A stretch of 45,663 nt of DNA from Heterotrichella gracilis (taxonomy: Eukaryota > Sar > Xanthophyceae > Tribonematales > Xanthonemataceae): assembly GCA_032358255.1 (NCBI GenBank), contig JAULBX010026574.1, forward strand, positions 1-45,663. Reading direction: 5' to 3'. Positions within the stretch are counted from its first letter, which is position 1. Each line of letters starts with the position of its first letter. Positions 14,130 to 23,877 of the stretch are shown piece after piece. Position numbers and translations under genes: made by a program. Below the pieces are notes generated by a model. It was not told the origin of the DNA. It ran no database searches and was given only the letters and a program-made list of their open reading frames with translations.

Positions 14130-14739
14130 GGACTGGCACATAAAGTTTAAGGTACAGCTTAATAGCTTAGATAAACAATCTTTTATTAGATTACAACCTG
14201 AGATTGTAGATATACTTTTAAACAAAAGTATTATTACTATAATTAATAAACTTTATGATGAATATGAAAAAACCCAAAAACTATCTGATTATCTTTCCTC
14301 ACAAATTATAAATAATAATCTTTCTTTCATTAAGAAAGATTATTATTATAGTGTAACTATTCCTAATGATTATTATCATCATTTACAATCTTATGGTATA
14401 TTATCTTTTAACAATAAAGAAGGTAAAGTACTTACTAGAAAAGGAACCTTAGATGAGGAATATAAAATAGAATCTTCTGTATATAAATCTCCAGATGGTA
14501 CAGAAGTTCCTATATTTTTTAAAGAAGATACAATATCTGTTTATACTGGTGATTTTAGTTTAGTAAAATTTAATATATCATACTTAAAAAAACCTATAGA
14601 GATTTCGTATAAAAATAATATCTCAAGTGATATACATAAAGGACTACATGAAAAAATAATAGAACATGCTGTACTTCTTGCACTTGAGACATACTCTAGT
14701 GATAGAGTAAATTCAAAGAGTAACTTAAATAATGTTTAA
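14122..14739 (+). CDS. Probable head-completion or connector protein, 205 residues
   Basis: A mixed alpha/beta protein of the size and position of crAss-like connector proteins: helical N-terminal half (about 1-70), strands in the middle with Tyr-rich turns (KDYYYSVTIPNDYYHHL at 92-108), and a final helix (about 180-200, HEKIIEHAVLLALETY) that resembles the C-terminal helix of phage head-completion proteins, often ending in such a Leu/Ala-rich segment. It is not certain. A CGTATAAAA motif lies inside the gene at 14606-14614. It overlaps its upstream partner by 8 bases. Confidence 0.7.
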   Translation: MVKDWHIKFKVQLNSLDKQSFIRLQPEIVDILLNKSIITIINKLYDEYEKTQKLSDYLSSQIINNNLSFIKKDYYYSVTIPNDYYHHLQSYGILSFNNKEGKVLTRKGTLDEEYKIESSVYKSPDGTEVPIFFKEDTISVYTGDFSLVKFNISYLKKPIEISYKNNISSDIHKGLHEKIIEHAVLLALETYSSDRVNSKSNLNNV

Positions 14740-14764
14740 CAAATAAAATAAATAAAAACCTAAA

Positions 14765-16024
14765 ATGGGAAATGAAGTATTAAAAGTCTTTGTTGGTGAT
14801 GGTGTAAATACTGGAACTTCTAAAGCAACTCTATCTGCTGGTGACTTGCTAATCAAGTTAGCATCTAATGAGTCCTCTAATCCATCTTCTGCTGGAGAAG
14901 ATATAGTAATTTTTGGTAAGACTAATAAAGGTCTTAGGAGAAGTACTAAAATTAAAAAAGCTAATATTATCTATGCTAATTTTGCAGTAGGAGCTGCTAC
15001 CACTCAAAAAGTAACTCGTTTTGCTTTAGGTGGAGAAACTCTTGCAGCATCTACAGATTATGCTTTAGGTATAGAGATTAAAGAAAATCAAAGAACTGTT
15101 TATAATTCTAATGCTAAGTTTATAGCTAATTATAAAACTGGATCTGTAGCTTCTGGTATTACTGAGTATGCTATGATTGCATCAGCATTTGCTAAACAAT
15201 TTGCTAATCAACCATCTTTAGCTTATGGTAGTATTAACCGTTTAGTTAAAGTAGAAAGATATGATACAGGATCTACTCCTGCAATGAGTACTTTAGGTTC
15301 TGGAGCTAATGCTACTGTAACTGCTGGAAGTAGAACTGTAACTACTGCTGCTGCTCATTCTGCTGTTGCAGGAAGTGTAATCTCCTTAGCTGGTGTAATT
15401 TATATTGTAGATTCTGTTGAAAGTACTACTCAATTTACTATTGATGTTCCTTATGAAGGTGCTACAGCAACTGTTAATGCTGGTACTACTGTAGCTACTA
15501 ATGCTGGTATTGTAACTTTTACAGGAACTGGTGGAGCTACTTCTGGTAATATCACTTTTAGATTTACTGGTGTAGCACAAGCAAGAGAGAATAAATATTC
15601 TCAGAATGTAGAAGTAGATTACAATGTTATTTATCCTAGAGGATTTGTAACTGCTGTTCCTGTAGTTTCTACAGCTTTTGTTCCTGGAGTTGGTACTTAT
15701 GCTCAACTTAGAGATCTTGAAGAAAGAGCTTACACTAACTCTACTCCTCACATTAATTATAAGAATTTTCCTTTTGAAGATTGGGAATTTAATGTAGATC
15801 TTTCTAGCCGTTCTACTCTTTATAACTTACTAACAATAACTTATATCTTAGATGATGGTAATAGAAACTTTATGCAAGGTTCTGCAAGAGGAACTGAACA
15901 TACAATTGTAGTTGCTGCTCCTGCTGTAGCTGATGGTCAAATGGATAGTGGTACTGCTGGTACTTTTGCTACCTTGTTTAATACTTGGTATGGTAGTACT
16001 CTAATTACTTCTGATCCTTCTTAA
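14765..16024 (+). CDS. Structural (capsid-auxiliary or tail) protein, 419 residues, beta-rich
   Basis: An Ala/Gly/Thr-rich beta protein with more G and C than most of the window. It opens with a beta-sandwich-like domain (about 1-130). It then carries an inserted domain (about 175-270) whose strands follow a pattern common in phage virion proteins, with repeated Gly-x-x-V and aromatic-terminated strands ending at a PYEG turn. A C-terminal domain with a YILDDGNRNF loop follows. The protein suits a crAss-like auxiliary capsid or collar protein, exact role unassigned. A strong terminator follows its stop, so it ends its operon. High expression is suggested by composition. Confidence 0.75.
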   Translation: MGNEVLKVFVGDGVNTGTSKATLSAGDLLIKLASNESSNPSSAGEDIVIFGKTNKGLRRSTKIKKANIIYANFAVGAATTQKVTRFALGGETLAASTDYALGIEIKENQRTVYNSNAKFIANYKTGSVASGITEYAMIASAFAKQFANQPSLAYGSINRLVKVERYDTGSTPAMSTLGSGANATVTAGSRTVTTAAAHSAVAGSVISLAGVIYIVDSVESTTQFTIDVPYEGATATVNAGTTVATNAGIVTFTGTGGATSGNITFRFTGVAQARENKYSQNVEVDYNVIYPRGFVTAVPVVSTAFVPGVGTYAQLRDLEERAYTNSTPHINYKNFPFEDWEFNVDLSSRSTLYNLLTITYILDDGNRNFMQGSARGTEHTIVVAAPAVADGQMDSGTAGTFATLFNTWYGSTLITSDPS

Positions 16025-16046
16025 AAATTAAGATTCTAAACAAACT

Positions 16047-16086
16047 AAAGGTCTATATAGTTTTATATAGACCTTTTTTATTTTAC
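16047..16086 (+). terminator. Strong rho-independent terminator
   Basis: AAAGGTCTATATA (16047-16059) pairs perfectly with TATATAGACCTTT (16064-16076) around a 4-base loop, followed by TTTATTTTAC. With the promoter motif at 16090-16098 it marks a clean operon boundary between the capsid and the ring/muzzle modules. Confidence 0.9.
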
Positions 16087-16089
16087 TTT

Positions 16090-16098
16090 CGTATAAAG
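16090..16098 (+). promoter_or_regulatory. Candidate phage promoter motif CGTATAAAG
   Basis: A CGTATAA-family motif 4 bases before the ATG at 16103 and directly after the terminator. TACTTTCG, a one-base variant of the TAnnTTTG -7 box, overlaps its left end (16084-16091), so a host-type reading is possible too. Confidence 0.45.
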
Positions 16099-16102
16099 AA
16101 TT

Positions 16103-16759
16103 ATGAAATTAAAGAATATACTTGAGAATATACAAAGTGTAAGAGTTAGACTTGGTAGTACAGATGATGATCAATTCTTATATAGACAAATTCTTGATTG
16201 GTTAAATAAATATAGAAGTTTATTTATTAGACAAGATTATGAGAAAGGTAGAACATTATCTTCTTTTATAATTCAAGAATTAGAAGTACCATTAGAGAAA
16301 GCTGATAAAGGGCTTTATACTTCTACTTCTCAATGTATTCTTAGAAGTAAATTTAAGATACCTAAACCTATAGAAGGTAAAATGAAAGATTATATTACTT
16401 ATGTAGGTAGAATAGATTATGAAATGAGATTTACAGAAATCTCTGAACAAAGCATATCTTCTTTTAAATTTACCAAGTATGGTAATAAATATCCTAGATA
16501 TTTTTTTAGAGATGATTATTTGTTTTTAGCAGTATCTCCAACATTTAATATAGATAAATTACTTATAAGAATGGTAGGAGAAGAACCTCAAAAGATAGAA
16601 CAATTAAAAGGTAATATAGATCCTTTTAATCCTTATGATTGGGAATATCCTATCTCTAATCATATACTTACTGCTGTAGAAACTATAATTAAAGAAAAAG
16701 AATTTGGTTATATAAATACAATTCCTAAAGATAATGAGAACAACGGAGTCCAGCAGTAA
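16103..16759 (+). CDS. Ring/collar protein, 218 residues
   Basis: First gene after the terminator and promoter, followed by overlapping ring-type genes. An N-terminal helix (KLKNILENIQSVRVRLG) leads into a structured middle with aromatic-rich strands (FFRDDYLFLAVSPTF at 134-148) and a C-terminal helix (about 188-205). The pattern and position match the conserved crAss-like protein that starts the tail-ring module, a member of the head-to-tail ring set seen in virion structures of this order. No enzymatic motif. It overlaps the next gene by 26 bases, coupling the ring proteins. Confidence 0.75.
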   Translation: MKLKNILENIQSVRVRLGSTDDDQFLYRQILDWLNKYRSLFIRQDYEKGRTLSSFIIQELEVPLEKADKGLYTSTSQCILRSKFKIPKPIEGKMKDYITYVGRIDYEMRFTEISEQSISSFKFTKYGNKYPRYFFRDDYLFLAVSPTFNIDKLLIRMVGEEPQKIEQLKGNIDPFNPYDWEYPISNHILTAVETIIKEKEFGYINTIPKDNENNGVQQ

Positions 16760-17156
16760 AGAAGTATTCTTAAAGAAACATCCAGAGTATAGAAAGTATG
16801 AGAAACATTATAATACTATAATGTATGCTTATAAAGATATTGTTTGGAAGGCGCTCTTAGATGGTAAAATGTTAGAGTTACCTATGGGTACATTGGAACT
16901 TAAGAAGTTTAAACCATCCTCTGCTTATAGAAAATTACCATTTGATTATGGAGAATATAATAAGACAAGTGAAAAACTTAAACATTTAAATGAACACACA
17001 GATGGTTATAAAATAACTTTAAGATTCTATGCTAGACCTACTTATAAAAAATATAAATTTAAAAGCTGTAGGCACTTTAATAGATATTATGCTAAAGCTT
17101 TAAAAGAAATACCTAACTTATATAAAAAATATAATGAACACTACTTCAATAAATAA
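16734..17156 (+). CDS. IHF/HU-like ring protein, 140 residues
   Basis: Residues about 24-60 match the HU/IHF start: a helix (HYNTIMYAYKDIVWKALLDG) followed by a strand and a Gly turn (LPMGTLEL, 49-56, in the position of the HU L-G-x-F turn). The rest is basic and Tyr-rich. IHF-like genes inside the tail module are characteristic of crAss-like phages; virion structures of the order show IHF-fold proteins in the collar. It is fused to its neighbours by overlaps of 26 and 23 bases. It may be structural and may also contact DNA. Confidence 0.75.
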   Translation: MRTTESSSKEVFLKKHPEYRKYEKHYNTIMYAYKDIVWKALLDGKMLELPMGTLELKKFKPSSAYRKLPFDYGEYNKTSEKLKHLNEHTDGYKITLRFYARPTYKKYKFKSCRHFNRYYAKALKEIPNLYKKYNEHYFNK

Positions 17157-17925
17157 TGTTATCTACAAGATAGAACAAATGGTTATAGAACCTATTCCTA
17201 TAGCAGATTGCTATGAGTGGACAGGTTCAGCTATGTTTCATATAGGAATTCCTATGCCTGAGAAAATAAGAATTAAGGAATTAGTTATAGAGAATTATAG
17301 AGCTACTAAACCATGTGATTTATCTTCTTTTATAAGATTTATAGAAGTAGAAAATGATAAAGAAGTTACTAAAGATCTTACAGAACCTCTTCCACATTAT
17401 TATCAAACATTCTTACTTTATGCCAATAAGAAATTTGTTATAGATGAAAAAGAACTTTATACTGGAATGGGTTATTCTCAAAATAATTACTTAGTTCCTG
17501 AAGAAAAATCTACTTGGATTTCTAACTTAGATTACAGATTTGAGAATCAAAATATACTTTTCTCTAACTTAAAAGAGGGTTCTATTAAAATGCAATATTG
17601 GGCAGTTCTTACAGATGAAGAAGATCTTCCTTTACTTCCAGATGATGAAAGTTATTTAGAAGCTTGTATGTGGTATAACTTAAAACAACTTATATATCAA
17701 GGTTATACACTTAAGAATAAAGATATAGATTTAGCATTTATAGAATCTAAATGGAATAGAAAATGTATTCAAGCTAGAGCAGAAATTAATATGCCAGATC
17801 TTCATACTTTACAAAGACTTTCTAATGAGAATCTAAGACTTTTACCTATAACTTCTCACTATTATACTTCCTTTAAATACTTAGGATTACAACAAAATAA
17901 CTTTAGACATGGAAAATATAAATAG
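17134..17925 (+). CDS. Ring/collar protein, 263 residues
   Basis: A beta-rich protein following the IHF-like one, with strands such as KEVTKDLTEPLPHYYQTFLL (112-131 region) and a helical end (residues 185-225). It lies just before the muzzle gene with a 17-base overlap and so is probably one of the ring layers between portal and muzzle. I recognise no catalytic residues. The three overlapping ring genes and the muzzle form one translational chain. Confidence 0.75.
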   Translation: MNTTSINNVIYKIEQMVIEPIPIADCYEWTGSAMFHIGIPMPEKIRIKELVIENYRATKPCDLSSFIRFIEVENDKEVTKDLTEPLPHYYQTFLLYANKKFVIDEKELYTGMGYSQNNYLVPEEKSTWISNLDYRFENQNILFSNLKEGSIKMQYWAVLTDEEDLPLLPDDESYLEACMWYNLKQLIYQGYTLKNKDIDLAFIESKWNRKCIQARAEINMPDLHTLQRLSNENLRLLPITSHYYTSFKYLGLQQNNFRHGKYK

Positions 17926-20900
17926 TTTTGAGAAAGGTTTACATCAAAGTAATTCTCCTATTACTCAACCAGAAGGTTCTTATCCTGATGCACTTAATTG
18001 GGTTAGAAATGATGAAGGTAGATTAGTTAATGAGAAATTAGAAGAGTTCTTATTAAACTTTGGTAAAGATTTAAAAGGATTTGTAAACCTAGATGATGAA
18101 GTAATACTTTTATTTGAAGATGAAATAGGTGTATGGAATACTTCTTATACTTCTATTTATAATAATCCTTTATTAAATATACAAGAAGATGTAGAAATTA
18201 AAGCTAGAAAAGCATTTAATAATAATAGAATAATATATTTTGTAGATCCTTTAAATCCTCCTAGATATTTTAATTTAGATTTATATTTAAGAGATAGTAC
18301 TAAATACAATGATTTAAATGATTTTAATCTTTTCTTAGAATATAGATTACCAGAAGTATCTAATGTACAAATAACTACAGGTGGTAATTTAACTTCTGGA
18401 AGCTACTCTATTGTTCTTAGATATAGAAGTTCTGTAGATAATAAAACATTCTTTGGAATACCTTCTAAGTTTTATTCTATTACAGATGATACTATCTTAG
18501 ATGATAATTATGATGGATGTCCTCCAGATACTGCTACTAATAAACTTATTAGTTTTACTACTACACATATAGATACTAACTATCCTTATATAGAACCTGT
18601 TATTATAACTTATGAAGGATTAACTAATGTATTAGTTGCATATTCTTTAGGTATATCATCTAACTTTGAAGGTAATAAAATAAACTTCTCAGGTAATTCT
18701 CAATATATAGAAAGAGTAGATATTTCAGAAATTTCTGCTAATCCTTTATTTTATAGTACAGCTAAGTGTATAGAAAGTAAAGATAATATCTTAACTTTAA
18801 GTAACTTAACTACTAAGACTTATGATAGAGATTTTCAAGATGTAGCTAATAATATTAAAGTTAGAATTAAAGAAAATTTCTTAAATAATTCAAGTTGCCT
18901 TAGAAACTTTCCTTATGATACAGTTTCTTCTTTTAAAAGTGTGCAGACATCTCAATATAATAATAGCAATCCTTCTTCTGTTGTAGATACAGGTAGTAAT
19001 ATATTTACTACCTCTTATAAAAATAATAGTATCCTTAAAGGATTTCAAAAAGGAGAAGTGTATTCTCTTTTTATTACTCCTATTTATAAAGATGGAACTT
19101 TAGGATTTGCTTATCATATTCCTGCTAATAATTATGGAAACTTATATACAGAAGTATATACTTCTGATGAACAATATCTTAATATACAAGGATTAACTGG
19201 AGGTATAAGACATCATAGAATACCTTATAGTAGTGTTATAAACTCAAGTGACCCTTTAAGTAGTTCACCAATAACAACTACATTAGTATTAGAAAATATA
19301 AATTTCTCACCTACTCAACAAGCTAATATACAAGGATATATATTAGGTTTTCAAAAAAGAGATTCTGATTTAAACAAATCTATTATAGATACAGGAATAG
19401 GTAAACCTTATATGGCTAATGGTAATTTCTTTAGACAATCTTTCTTAAATGGAAGTTGTAAATTTCAATATGAAGTTGAAGGACAAACTCCTGATATGAT
19501 TTATAGACCGCAAGAACCTGCGTTAATGTACTACTCACCTGATACTCAAAGAGGTAAAAAAATTAATACTGGTTATCAAATACAAAAAACTGGTTATGCA
19601 AGATCTACAGTTAATATAAATGGAGTTATGAAATCAGGAGTAGCTATTTTATTTACCAACCCAGATGTAGATGAAGATCCTTATTTAGATGTTTATTTTG
19701 AACAGTATTCTCAAATACCTTCTTTAGAAAGTGCTAAAACTATTACAACAGTTATTGATGTTCCTATTGTTAAAGATAAGACAATTATTAATCAAAAATA
19801 TGCTGTACAAGAAACTAATCCTTATGTTCATATAGAATCTTCTGGTACTATATATGATACTTTTACTCAAATGCAACCAGCAGGTAATGCTCAATTTATA
19901 TATAATAAAATACCTCCAAATAAAGGATTTGTAATAGAGCCTAATCCTGTAATTACTTTAGTAAGAATTATAAATGATAATAAAGTACAATATGGTAAAT
20001 TAGAAAATGCTGAATATCTTCCTAGTAAAGTAGTTTATGATAATTTTACAACTAATTCTCAAGAAATAGAAGGAGATACTTATATTTTTAAATATTGGTT
20101 TAATATTCATGATGCTAATAAAAATAACTTTAAATCAGATGGTACAGAAATAACTGAAACTGATACTAATAGATTTAATATGCTTACTGGTGTATGGTTA
20201 GAATCTCAAAATAATTATGAATTAAGACATTCAGATGTAGAAGAAGTTCCTTATTATCCTAAATATAAAACTTTAATTTCCAGAACAACTCCATTAGGTT
20301 TACTTAATATAAGGGATAAAGGAGAATCTACAGGTTACAATAAAGCTTACTCTGCTATCAATGATACTAGAGCTTCTTTTCCTAGACCTGTTATATTTGA
20401 GGAAGTAACTAAATATCCTAATAGAACTATATTCTCAGAGTTAGCTTTTGAGGGAGAATTAGTAGATCAATGGAGAATATTTCCTGCTAATAACTTTCAT
20501 GACATACCTAAAAATAAAGGAGAAATAACAGATACTTTTGTATGGAATAATGATTTTTATCATCATACAGAAAGATCACTTTTTAAGAGTTTCTTTAATC
20601 CTAATACTACTCAATCTACTTCACAAGGAGAAGTTATACTTGGTAATGCAGGAGTCTTTAGATTACCCTCTATAGAAATACAAACTATTAATGGAGGATA
20701 TATGGGTACTACAACTAAAGCTGGAATTAATACACCATTTGGTAGAGTATTCTTAGATAATCATCAAGGTAAAGTATTTTTAATGAGTGAGGGATTCTCT
20801 GAGATTTCTGATTTAGGATTATTTAGTTATTTTAGAGGCTTTATAAATAATAATGGTAAATATGCTTTAGGTTATGATTATGCTAATAAAAGACTATTAA

Positions 20901-21970
20901 TTTCTAGTTATAATGAAAGTGTTAAAACACTAGTTAATAATGCCCCAGTAACTAATATAAATTATACTACTTATACTTCTCCACCTGTTGCTTATCCTAT
21001 AGGGAATTTAACAGAAAGTAAGAAATATAAATCCCAAGTTATTCCTTTTTTAAACATGACTGTTACCCAAACCTATTTTAGGTTTAATGTAACTGAATTA
21101 GAAACTATTAATTTTAAATTAAATCGTAGTAACAATGGTTGTAAATTTATTCTTAAATTCTTTAAACATATTGTAGATGGAGGATTTACTGGATCTCAAC
21201 AATATCTTAGTGAAGTAACTATTGAACCTAATACAACTCCACAATATTTTGCAAAAGATTTTGAGGTAGGAAGTTATTATATTGAGGTAAGTAAAATAGT
21301 TCAAGCTTCTGATTTTGAGTTAGATATTTTAATAGAAACTACAGAAATTGTTGGTAACAAACCTCAAACAATATCTTATTATCCTAAAACTAATACATGG
21401 ACATCCTTTCATGACTTTACTCCTAAATTTTATATACAAAAAGATAAAGAATTATTAGCTGTTAAAGGTAATGATTTATTTAATTTAAATGGTAACTCAC
21501 ATAAGAATAGTAATATAACTATTGTTAGTAATAATAATCCTGATGTATATAAAGAGTATGAGAGAATGGAAATTAATAATATGTCAGGTAATACTAATAG
21601 TATTGGTAATATAATTAAAGGAGCTTATACTTCTACTAAAGATACTTTCTCTACTATACAATGTTGGAATGAAACTCAAAACTCTAAAGAATTACCTTTA
21701 GTTATACCTAACTCTTTTGCAGAAGCTTATGAATATTATAATGATAGAATTCTAGTAGACTTTAATAAAAACTCCTATCATTTAGAATTACCATTAGATG
21801 TTGTAATAGATGCTTATAATAATATCTTTGATAATAATAACTTAGATATTAACACTCTATTTAAGAGTCCTTTTAAAAGTAAATTTCTTTACACTAAGCT
21901 TTCGTATAATAAGAATATTCCTTTAGTATTGTCTTATGTTAAGACATACTCTAAAGAAGCATCTTATTAA
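17909..21970 (+). CDS. Tail tube/muzzle protein, 1353 residues
   Basis: The large protein that closes the tail in crAss-like virions. It begins with the characteristic N-terminal pattern FEKGLHQSNSPI...PEGSYPDALNWV (7-32), shared by phage tail-tubular/stabilising proteins in which a Phe-Gly start, a Pro-Gly-Ser-Tyr and a D-x-x-N-W mark the first beta-propeller-like blade. The body is beta-rich with many Asn/Asp/Ser, as in phage tail proteins, and has no enzymatic motif. It overlaps the ring gene by 17 bases and is followed after 2 bases by the cargo gene. A CGTATAATA motif lies near its 3' end (21903-21911), 60 bases before the next gene. Confidence 0.88.
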   Translation: MENINSFEKGLHQSNSPITQPEGSYPDALNWVRNDEGRLVNEKLEEFLLNFGKDLKGFVNLDDEVILLFEDEIGVWNTSYTSIYNNPLLNIQEDVEIKARKAFNNNRIIYFVDPLNPPRYFNLDLYLRDSTKYNDLNDFNLFLEYRLPEVSNVQITTGGNLTSGSYSIVLRYRSSVDNKTFFGIPSKFYSITDDTILDDNYDGCPPDTATNKLISFTTTHIDTNYPYIEPVIITYEGLTNVLVAYSLGISSNFEGNKINFSGNSQYIERVDISEISANPLFYSTAKCIESKDNILTLSNLTTKTYDRDFQDVANNIKVRIKENFLNNSSCLRNFPYDTVSSFKSVQTSQYNNSNPSSVVDTGSNIFTTSYKNNSILKGFQKGEVYSLFITPIYKDGTLGFAYHIPANNYGNLYTEVYTSDEQYLNIQGLTGGIRHHRIPYSSVINSSDPLSSSPITTTLVLENINFSPTQQANIQGYILGFQKRDSDLNKSIIDTGIGKPYMANGNFFRQSFLNGSCKFQYEVEGQTPDMIYRPQEPALMYYSPDTQRGKKINTGYQIQKTGYARSTVNINGVMKSGVAILFTNPDVDEDPYLDVYFEQYSQIPSLESAKTITTVIDVPIVKDKTIINQKYAVQETNPYVHIESSGTIYDTFTQMQPAGNAQFIYNKIPPNKGFVIEPNPVITLVRIINDNKVQYGKLENAEYLPSKVVYDNFTTNSQEIEGDTYIFKYWFNIHDANKNNFKSDGTEITETDTNRFNMLTGVWLESQNNYELRHSDVEEVPYYPKYKTLISRTTPLGLLNIRDKGESTGYNKAYSAINDTRASFPRPVIFEEVTKYPNRTIFSELAFEGELVDQWRIFPANNFHDIPKNKGEITDTFVWNNDFYHHTERSLFKSFFNPNTTQSTSQGEVILGNAGVFRLPSIEIQTINGGYMGTTTKAGINTPFGRVFLDNHQGKVFLMSEGFSEISDLGLFSYFRGFINNNGKYALGYDYANKRLLISSYNESVKTLVNNAPVTNINYTTYTSPPVAYPIGNLTESKKYKSQVIPFLNMTVTQTYFRFNVTELETINFKLNRSNNGCKFILKFFKHIVDGGFTGSQQYLSEVTIEPNTTPQYFAKDFEVGSYYIEVSKIVQASDFELDILIETTEIVGNKPQTISYYPKTNTWTSFHDFTPKFYIQKDKELLAVKGNDLFNLNGNSHKNSNITIVSNNNPDVYKEYERMEINNMSGNTNSIGNIIKGAYTSTKDTFSTIQCWNETQNSKELPLVIPNSFAEAYEYYNDRILVDFNKNSYHLELPLDVVIDAYNNIFDNNNLDINTLFKSPFKSKFLYTKLSYNKNIPLVLSYVKTYSKEASY

Positions 21971-21972
21971 TA

Positions 21973-23871
21973 ATGAAGAAACTTAAAAGAAAATACAATA
22001 CTGGAGTTCAAAGAATTTATAATGATACTCCTGATAACTCTAATTTATATAACTATCAAGCTAAACAAGTAAGTAAACAACAAGCTACTAGTGGAATTAT
22101 AGATGGTGTAGCTCAACCTTTAACTACTCTTAATCCTGTAGCAGGAACTATACTTTCTGCTGGAAATAAAGCTGGAGATGCTGCTGAAGGTTTAATAGGT
22201 AAAAACTCTGATGGAAGTACTAAAGTAGGTGGATTTGCAGCTAATAAAGCTATTAAAGGAGGAGCTGTTGGAGCTTCTGCTGCATTAGCTTTAGGTGGAC
22301 CTTTAGGTATGTTTGCAGCTCCTTTTGCAGCAGCAGGTGGAGCAGCTATAGGAGGAACTTATGGGCTAATTAAAGGTAAGTCTATTCAGAATAAAGAGAA
22401 GCAAATGATGAAACAAGCTAGAGATAAAGTTAATTTAGAGAATGCTCAAAAACTTTATCAAGAAGGCTCTTCTACAGATGCACAATCATTCTTAGCTAAG
22501 AAAGGTAAATATAAAGTTAAACCTAGAATTATAGAATCAGAAGGAAGGGAACCTGTTTTTTCACCAAAAAAGAAAGATGGAAGTAGAGATTTATTATACT
22601 TTAATCCAAATGACCCTACTCATGCTAATAATGGTGTTAAATTAGCAGTTGTAGCTAAAAATAAATATAAATGTGGAACTAAAACTATGAAATATAAACA
22701 AGGAACATCTTCTATTAAAGCTGTTATTCCAGAAGGGTCAAGTATTGTTAGTGCTGAGAAAGGTGCTAATATAAAAGCCATTGATGCTTTTAAACAAGGA
22801 GACTTTAAGACATTAGATAAAATAATTAATAGTATGCCAGAAGATAAAAGTTCTAAAAATGATGATGGTAATAAAAAAGTTAAATCTTTCCCTAATCCTA
22901 GATTTAATACTTATACTTCTATGGTAGAAGATGGAAGAAAAGGAGAATATAAATCTACTGTTAAAAAAAGAAAATATATTCAAAAAAACTTAGGTAATTC
23001 TAAAGCTAAAATAAATGCTACATTAGATAAAGATGGTAATGTAGTTTATGAAAATCCAGTTATTAAAGGTAAAATGGAGATAGCTGCTAAGAATAAATAT
23101 GCTGGAGATTATACTAAACCTTTAGAGAATTATAAAGCTCCTGTTAATACTTCTAAACCTTCATTAAATAGAGTAGCTGTTAACTCTACTAATTCTCCTG
23201 AAGTAGGAGCTAATTTAAAAAGTATAGATCAAACTACTGGTAAAGATCTTAAGAAAGGATTTGATGGTAGTAACTTATTATCTAGTATTCCATCTATTGC
23301 TGAAATAGCAGCTAGACAATCTTTACTTAATAAAGGAGTAGATAAAGTTCCAGAAAATTATGTTAAATTTGGAAAATATAAATATGCTTCACAATTACCT
23401 AAGATTCTAAGAGAAAATACAATGGATGCTAATAATGCTAAACAATCTGCTAGAAATGTATCTGCTGGTAATGTAGGTAATTATTTATCTAATAGTTCTA
23501 ATATATATGGTAATAAACTTAAAGCTAACAATGATGCTGTGGTTACAGATACATTAGCTAGACAAGATATATTAAATAAGAATGTAGATGTAGCTAATAA
23601 TGAAGAGCAAATTAATGTAGGACTTAAGAATCAATTTAATGATATGAAAGCTCAAAACTTAGGAGCTTATAGAAATCAAATAATTACTCAAGGGCAATCT
23701 GTAGATTCTTTACTAGATTCAATGAAGAAAGAATCTTGGGCTAAGAAGAGAGATCAACAATTATTAGATGTTCTTAAAACTAGAAATTATAAATATAATG
23801 AAGATAGTGGTATATCTTTAAATAAGAAAGGAAATAAGAAAGTTAGAGCTTATAAAACAATTAAAAAATAA
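21973..23871 (+). CDS. Ejected cargo protein, 632 residues, with Gly/Ala-rich hydrophobic segment
   Basis: A basic protein with a long Gly/Ala hydrophobic stretch (about residues 60-135) suited to insertion into a membrane, then a Lys-rich linker region. A conserved-looking block (AVIPEGSSIVSAEKG, about 255-270), which I associate with crAss-like cargo proteins, is followed by a Gln/Asn-rich, helical C-terminal third. No signal peptide. It follows the muzzle gene by 2 bases. Its place and make-up fit a protein packed in the head or tail and injected with the genome, perhaps to help DNA cross the envelope. Exact role not assigned. Confidence 0.75.
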   Translation: MKKLKRKYNTGVQRIYNDTPDNSNLYNYQAKQVSKQQATSGIIDGVAQPLTTLNPVAGTILSAGNKAGDAAEGLIGKNSDGSTKVGGFAANKAIKGGAVGASAALALGGPLGMFAAPFAAAGGAAIGGTYGLIKGKSIQNKEKQMMKQARDKVNLENAQKLYQEGSSTDAQSFLAKKGKYKVKPRIIESEGREPVFSPKKKDGSRDLLYFNPNDPTHANNGVKLAVVAKNKYKCGTKTMKYKQGTSSIKAVIPEGSSIVSAEKGANIKAIDAFKQGDFKTLDKIINSMPEDKSSKNDDGNKKVKSFPNPRFNTYTSMVEDGRKGEYKSTVKKRKYIQKNLGNSKAKINATLDKDGNVVYENPVIKGKMEIAAKNKYAGDYTKPLENYKAPVNTSKPSLNRVAVNSTNSPEVGANLKSIDQTTGKDLKKGFDGSNLLSSIPSIAEIAARQSLLNKGVDKVPENYVKFGKYKYASQLPKILRENTMDANNAKQSARNVSAGNVGNYLSNSSNIYGNKLKANNDAVVTDTLARQDILNKNVDVANNEEQINVGLKNQFNDMKAQNLGAYRNQIITQGQSVDSLLDSMKKESWAKKRDQQLLDVLKTRNYKYNEDSGISLNKKGNKKVRAYKTIKK

Positions 23872-23877
23872 CAACAA

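Noticed and set aside
15386..15751. A 121-residue minus-strand frame within the beta-rich structural gene
   Set aside because: Its Ser/Asn/Arg-rich composition is the mirror of Ala/Thr/Gly codons on the plus strand; it has no independent signal.
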